Positions 5,650 through 8,611 of a stretch of DNA of 8,611 bases are shown here, one piece after another (the stretch's first letter is position 1; each line of letters opens with the position of its first letter). The translations under genes were made by a program, and so were the position numbers. Location of the stretch: assembly GCA_029239545.1 (NCBI GenBank), contig JARBUQ010000165.1:1-8611 (forward strand), in the 5' to 3' direction. Source of the DNA: Paenibacillus sp. GTDB taxonomy: Bacteria; Bacillota; Bacilli; Paenibacillales; NBRC-103111. The notes under the pieces were generated by a model. It saw only the letters and a program-made list of their open reading frames with translations. It did not search any database and had not been told where the DNA came from.

Positions 5650-6963
5650 GTGAAAACTTATGATATTGCGGTCATCGGCGGAGGAATTTCTGGATTAATA
5701 GCGGCTCTTGAATCGGCTCAGGCAGGTCAAAGAGTAGTGCTTTTGGAGAAATCCGGGCAAGTTGGCGGACGGGGAATTACGGTTAACAGAAACGGAGCCC
5801 TTTTTAATCTGGGAGGGCATGCTATATACCGTGGTGGTGAAGCTTATTCGATCTTGAAGGAGCATGGAGTGAAGCTGGAAGGTGGAAGCCCTTCAACGAG
5901 AGGTACTGGAATCTGGAAGGGAAAGGTTGTCCCCTTAAGCGATCCTGTCAAAGTGTTGTTCTCCTCATTCCTCTCCTGGTCTGCCAAGCTTCAGTTAGCG
6001 GGATTGCTATCAAGTCTCGGAAAGGTGGAGTCTGCAGCAATTCCTTTGATCAGCTTGAGGGAGTGGGCAGAGAGGGAGATCCGGGACCCTATGGTCCGTC
6101 ATCTCTTCTATGCCCTAGCCAGAACGGCTACCTACACCTTTGATCCCGACCACCAGACTGCGGGGCCTGCTTTAAGGCAGGTGCAGAGCTCCTTGAAATT
6201 CGGAGTGCAGTATTTGGATGGAGGCTGGCAGACTATTGTCGATCAGCTTCGTGTCAAGGCCGTTCAAGCCGGTGTTGATATTATGGAAAGCTGCAATGTG
6301 TCCGAGATTGAGTTGGAGCAAGCTGCTGTTCGTAGAATAGTACTGACGGATGGGAGGGCTTGGGATGTTGCACAGGTTATCAGCACTGCATCGCCGACGG
6401 ACACTTATCGAATGGTACGTGGAGCAGAAGAGACAAGTCTGAAGCGCTGGAAGGAAGAAGCCCGTCCTGCAAGGGTTGCTTCTCTGGACCTGTGTCTGAA
6501 GCGAATACCTGTAACTGGACGTAATCTGTCCATTGGCATTGATCGTCCGATATTTTTCAGCAATCATTCTGCTGCGGCCAAGCTTAGCGATGGCGGTAAT
6601 CTTGTCGTACACCTGACCAAATATAATGGTACTGCGGATAGCGACCCCAAAGCTGATCAACGGATGCTGGAGCAAACTATGACACTTCTACATCCCGATT
6701 GGGAGCGTGAGGTTGTGACACGACAATATTTGCCGAACATTACAGTCGTGCATGATTACCCCCATCTAGGAAGAAAGGAGCAGCAGATCGGGCCAGCCGT
6801 TCCAGAGATACAAGGTCTGTATGTTGCGGGAGATTGGGTGAATCACGGGGAGCTGTTGTTGGATGCTGCAGGAGCGAGTGCCAGAAGAGCGGCCAGGTTG
6901 GCGGTTAAAGAGCGTCGGCGTACTGAACGACCTGTCGTAACAGGTGGATACGTTGCTTTGTAG
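5650..6963 (+). CDS. FAD-dependent oxidoreductase (phytoene desaturase/amine oxidase-like fold)
   Basis: 437 residues. The N-terminus is a Rossmann dinucleotide site: G10-x-G12-x-x-G15 after AVI, then E33 at the end of the second strand (LLEK) that binds the ribose of FAD, and G39-G40-R41, typical of the phytoene desaturase, protoporphyrinogen oxidase and amine oxidase superfamily. FNLGGHAIY (52-60) contacts the flavin region. The C-terminal FAD motif is IQGLYVAGDWV (about 386-396) followed by LLDAAGASARRAA. There is no signal peptide or membrane helix. The GTG start has GGAGGG (5635-5640) 9 bases upstream. It follows an ECF41-type promoter and is followed after 41 bases by the ECF41 sigma gene without a terminator, so the two form an operon. 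In ECF41 loci the partner is often a carboxymuconolactone decarboxylase, oxidoreductase or epimerase; this is the oxidoreductase version. There are no carotenoid genes nearby, so a carotenoid role is not supported; the substrate is unknown. Confidence 0.92.
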   Translation: MKTYDIAVIGGGISGLIAALESAQAGQRVVLLEKSGQVGGRGITVNRNGALFNLGGHAIYRGGEAYSILKEHGVKLEGGSPSTRGTGIWKGKVVPLSDPVKVLFSSFLSWSAKLQLAGLLSSLGKVESAAIPLISLREWAEREIRDPMVRHLFYALARTATYTFDPDHQTAGPALRQVQSSLKFGVQYLDGGWQTIVDQLRVKAVQAGVDIMESCNVSEIELEQAAVRRIVLTDGRAWDVAQVISTASPTDTYRMVRGAEETSLKRWKEEARPARVASLDLCLKRIPVTGRNLSIGIDRPIFFSNHSAAAKLSDGGNLVVHLTKYNGTADSDPKADQRMLEQTMTLLHPDWEREVVTRQYLPNITVVHDYPHLGRKEQQIGPAVPEIQGLYVAGDWVNHGELLLDAAGASARRAARLAVKERRRTERPVVTGGYVAL

Positions 6964-7004
6964 GAACGATTCAGGAGCTGGGGCGAGGGGAGGGCTCTTT
7001 CTTC

Positions 7005-7907
7005 ATGGAACAAAATCAGGCTGTGGAACAGTTATACACATCATATAGACCGTTGTTGTTTGCATTAGCGTATCGGATGATGGGCAGCGTAATGGATGCT
7101 GAGGATGCGGTGCAGGAGGCATTTCTGAATTTGAACGGTAGTCAGCTGGATTCCATAAGGAATACGAAGGCTTATCTGTGCCGGATTGTAACCAATCGGT
7201 GCATCGATCGACTGCGCTCGGCCAGTAAGAAGCGTGAAGTCTACGTTGGTCCATGGCTGCCTGAACCAGTGGTTACGGAGGCTGAAGCCGGAGACAGCGA
7301 GGAGCCGGCATTCCGATATATGCGGCATGAATCGATCTCTACCGCATACATGCTGCTGTTGCAGCAGCTATCATGGGTGGAGCGGGCGGTATTCATTCTC
7401 AGAGAGGTGCTCGAGTATGAATACGAGGAGATAGCCGCCATTGTGGACAAAAGCCCGGCCAATTGCCGTCAAATCTTCCATCGTGCGAAACGTGCCATTA
7501 ATGGAAGTGAAAGCGCACCGACCCTGCAGCAGGCTGCTCTTCTACAGGAGCAAGCGGGCGAACTCACCAGACAATTCGTCCAGGCGTTGACTACTGGCAA
7601 TATAGCTAAGCTTATGAGTCTCCTAACAGAAGATGCCATACTGTTGTCCGACGGTGGAGGCAAAGTTACAGCCGCCATTCGCCCCATTCTCGGAGCTGAT
7701 CGTATTACACGGTTCATGGCAGGCCTTGTTGAAAAAGTACCGGCAGACTTCTCCTACAAATTTGCTAATGTCAACGGTCGGCTCGGCATCGTCTCCTATT
7801 TTGGCTCACAGATCAATAACGTTATATCCTTCCAGGTGCAGCACAATCTAATCACGAACGTATATATCATGGTCAATCCTGACAAGCTGAGTCACCTTCA
7901 GCCTTAG
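7005..7907 (+). CDS. sigJ: ECF41-group RNA polymerase sigma factor (SigJ-type) with fused SnoaL-like domain
   Basis: 300 residues, longer than a normal ECF sigma factor (about 180). Region sigma-2 spans about 13-76, with DAEDAVQEAFL at 31-41 and the -10-recognising NTKAYLCRIVTNRCIDRLRSA at 53-73. Region sigma-4 spans about 115-165, with the helix-turn-helix YEYEEIAAIVDKSPANCRQ at 138-156. The C-terminal part (about 188-295) is a SnoaL/NTF2-like domain. All three hallmark motifs of ECF41 are present: WLPEP at 84-88 in the linker, DGGGK at 216-220 and NPDKL at 291-295. In this group the fused domain regulates sigma activity, so no anti-sigma gene is expected, and none is seen. The ATG has a purine-rich GAGGGGAGGG (6985-6994) 10 bases upstream. 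I see no separate promoter in the 41-base gap, so it is probably expressed from the ECF41-type promoter at 5585, giving positive feedback. The inducing signal is unknown. Confidence 0.95.
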   Translation: MEQNQAVEQLYTSYRPLLFALAYRMMGSVMDAEDAVQEAFLNLNGSQLDSIRNTKAYLCRIVTNRCIDRLRSASKKREVYVGPWLPEPVVTEAEAGDSEEPAFRYMRHESISTAYMLLLQQLSWVERAVFILREVLEYEYEEIAAIVDKSPANCRQIFHRAKRAINGSESAPTLQQAALLQEQAGELTRQFVQALTTGNIAKLMSLLTEDAILLSDGGGKVTAAIRPILGADRITRFMAGLVEKVPADFSYKFANVNGRLGIVSYFGSQINNVISFQVQHNLITNVYIMVNPDKLSHLQP

Positions 7908-7968
7908 CGCTTGGATAATAGGGTGCATAGGCATAAAAGTCACTTGCGAATGAGCGAGCATATGTGAG

Positions 7969-8032
7969 AAAAACCCCTAATACCAGGGGGACGGAACGTG
8001 TGTCCGCGAATAGGTCAAAAGCAGGGGTTTTT
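7969..8032. terminator. Terminator region with two competing hairpins after sigJ
   Basis: AAAAACCCCT (7969-7978) pairs perfectly with AGGGGTTTTT (8023-8032) across a 44-base loop; it can instead pair as CCCCT/AGGGG with 7985-7989 around a 6-base loop. On the plus strand the long form ends in five U's and would stop the oxidoreductase-sigJ operon 60-125 bases after its stop codon. On the minus strand the short form (CCCCT, loop, AGGGG, then TTTTT) is a compact intrinsic terminator. The loop holds a repeat unit (7991-8007). Which direction matters in vivo is not clear. Confidence 0.65.
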
Positions 8033-8058
8033 GAGCAAATAACGGATCCAGTGTCCGC
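7991..8058 (+). repeat. Two direct copies of a 17-base motif, ACGGAnCnnGTGTCCGC
   Basis: Copies at 7991-8007 and 8042-8058 agree at 14 of 17 positions, start-to-start 51 bases. Each is itself partly symmetric (CGGA...TCCG). The first lies in the loop of the long terminator stem. I have the impression that similar GCGGACAC...TCCG motifs are common between genes in Paenibacillus, but cannot verify this. Confidence 0.55.
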
Positions 8059-8173
8059 ATCATCAGCTTGACAATCGAACGTCTCCTGACGATGTTGAGA
8101 CAACAGGTCTTAAACACGTTCCGACTAGGTCACCGTTACGGTCAAGCGCTGTTCAGCCAAAACAACTGACTAC

Positions 8174-8208
8174 TAAGAAAAACCTGACCGGAAGTTCACC
8201 AGTTAGGT
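8174..8208 (-). terminator. Rho-independent terminator on the minus strand, no known gene before it
   Basis: On the minus strand ACCTAACTGG (8199-8208) pairs with CCGGTCAGGT (8182-8191) with one mismatch and one G-U pair around a 7-base loop, and is followed by TTTTCTT. The U-tract is on the minus strand only, so it would end transcripts coming from 8210-8611, where no convincing minus-strand gene is seen. Confidence 0.65.
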
Positions 8209-8611
8209 CCTTGGCGGTTGGATTCAGTAAGGCGCATGGGAGGGCAGGCAGGTGGGCCAATGTTGTCAGGTTAAGCGCATGCCAACTTAACATCGATTCC
8301 ATTCTATCCTGCCATGTTCAGCACGTAATCTTGCATAATATACAACATTTGCAACAGGCGGAGGCCCATTCGATCGCCGATGTTATCAGGATAAGTATCA
8401 GCGTCTTGTCGGTTCGGAAGCCTGTTGCAGATCCGATTCGATCAGAATGAACGGCAGCCATTGTGTTCGGAATTTCATACAGAATATCGCAGATACTTGC
8501 ATTTTCGTCAGAAGAGTATGAAAAATCGCATATAATAACGGATTAAACCAGAATGCGGCAAATTATGTGCGAAATTTCATACAGATGCACTAGAATCATG
8601 AGGCAAGTCGG
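8209..8611. other. Non-coding stretch with no recognisable gene at the right edge
   Basis: A plus-strand frame (8211-8450) would start at TTG inside the flank of the minus-strand terminator, has no ribosome binding site and resembles nothing I know. On the minus strand the frames are short. One between about 8310 and 8445 reads ...YPDNIGDRMGLRLLQMLYI..., which looks somewhat protein-like but has no start and ends at an in-frame stop, followed by further stops. This could be the remnant of a decayed gene, or chance. The last 140 bases hold the repeats described separately. Any gene controlled from this region would lie beyond the right edge. Confidence 0.4.
8471..8585. repeat. Inverted repeat plus direct repeat of AATTTCATACAGA
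   Basis: The 13-base AATTTCATACAGA occurs at 8471-8483 and 8573-8585, 102 bases apart. The second copy lies in the right arm (8562-8582) of an imperfect inverted repeat whose left arm is 8516-8536, 21 bases with three mismatches, separated by 25 bases. The three GTATGAA/TTCATAC elements could be protein-binding sites for a gene beyond the edge, or part of a dispersed intergenic repeat. Confidence 0.5.

Noticed and set aside
6172..6675. 167-residue minus-strand open frame
   Set aside because: Antisense to the FAD oxidoreductase; composition is that of a shadow frame.
7873..8103. 76-residue minus-strand open frame
   Set aside because: It runs through the terminator and repeat region and into the 3' end of sigJ, with no ribosome binding site.
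8211..8450. 79-residue plus-strand open frame
   Set aside because: TTG start without a ribosome binding site, beginning in the flank of a minus-strand terminator; no recognisable domain.
8599..8611. ATG at 8599 open to the right edge
   Set aside because: No ribosome binding site before it and only four codons visible.
1..8611. CRISPR array, insertion sequence, rRNA or tRNA genes, phage or defence genes
   Set aside because: No regularly spaced repeats, transposase or integrase motifs, RNA gene cores or known defence domains were seen on either strand.

Overview
The window looks like chromosomal DNA of a low-to-medium GC Gram-positive, most likely Paenibacillus or a close relative. The evidence is strong AGGAGG-type ribosome binding sites, frequent GTG/TTG starts, a YqjM/NamA-type old yellow enzyme, a GSP17M/YflT-type stress protein under a sigma-B-like promoter, and an ECF41 (SigJ-type) sigma factor. 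The genus is inferred from general similarity; no search was possible. Most genes stand alone with their own terminators, so this reads as a string of small accessory/housekeeping units rather than one large operon.

Left part (1-1500): the 5' part of a SAM-dependent methyltransferase runs off the left edge on the minus strand. A 322-base non-coding stretch follows, holding a long imperfect hairpin that ends the next minus-strand gene, a glycine-rich general stress protein. That gene has a very good sigma-B-type promoter (GTTTGA-N13-GGGTAA). Middle left (1516-4041): a plus-strand old yellow enzyme (namA) converges on a minus-strand phytanoyl-CoA dioxygenase family protein, and the two share a bidirectional terminator. 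Next is a minus-strand four-helix DUF4395 membrane protein with its own promoter and terminator.

Middle right (4132-5525): a consensus sigma-A promoter (TTGACA-N17-TAGAAT), overlapped by two arginine-box-like sites 20 bp apart, drives an unusual ornithine-carbamoyltransferase-family enzyme. Its carbamoyl-phosphate half is nearly canonical, but its ornithine-binding motifs are replaced (SMG becomes DME, HCLP becomes HDMP, STRTR becomes STRTN). This is the best candidate in the window for something undescribed. A small ABM-fold protein follows and may be co-transcribed.

Right part (5585-7907): a classic ECF41 module. An FAD-dependent oxidoreductase is preceded by a TGTCACA-N16-CGCC promoter, and the ECF41 sigma factor with its fused SnoaL-like regulatory domain (WLPEP, DGGGK and NPDKL motifs all present) follows 41 bases downstream. 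The sigma factor most likely drives the oxidoreductase and, through co-transcription, itself.

The last ~700 bases (7908-8611) hold no convincing gene. They hold terminators (one on the minus strand with no recognisable gene before it), short repeated motifs and an inverted repeat near the right edge.
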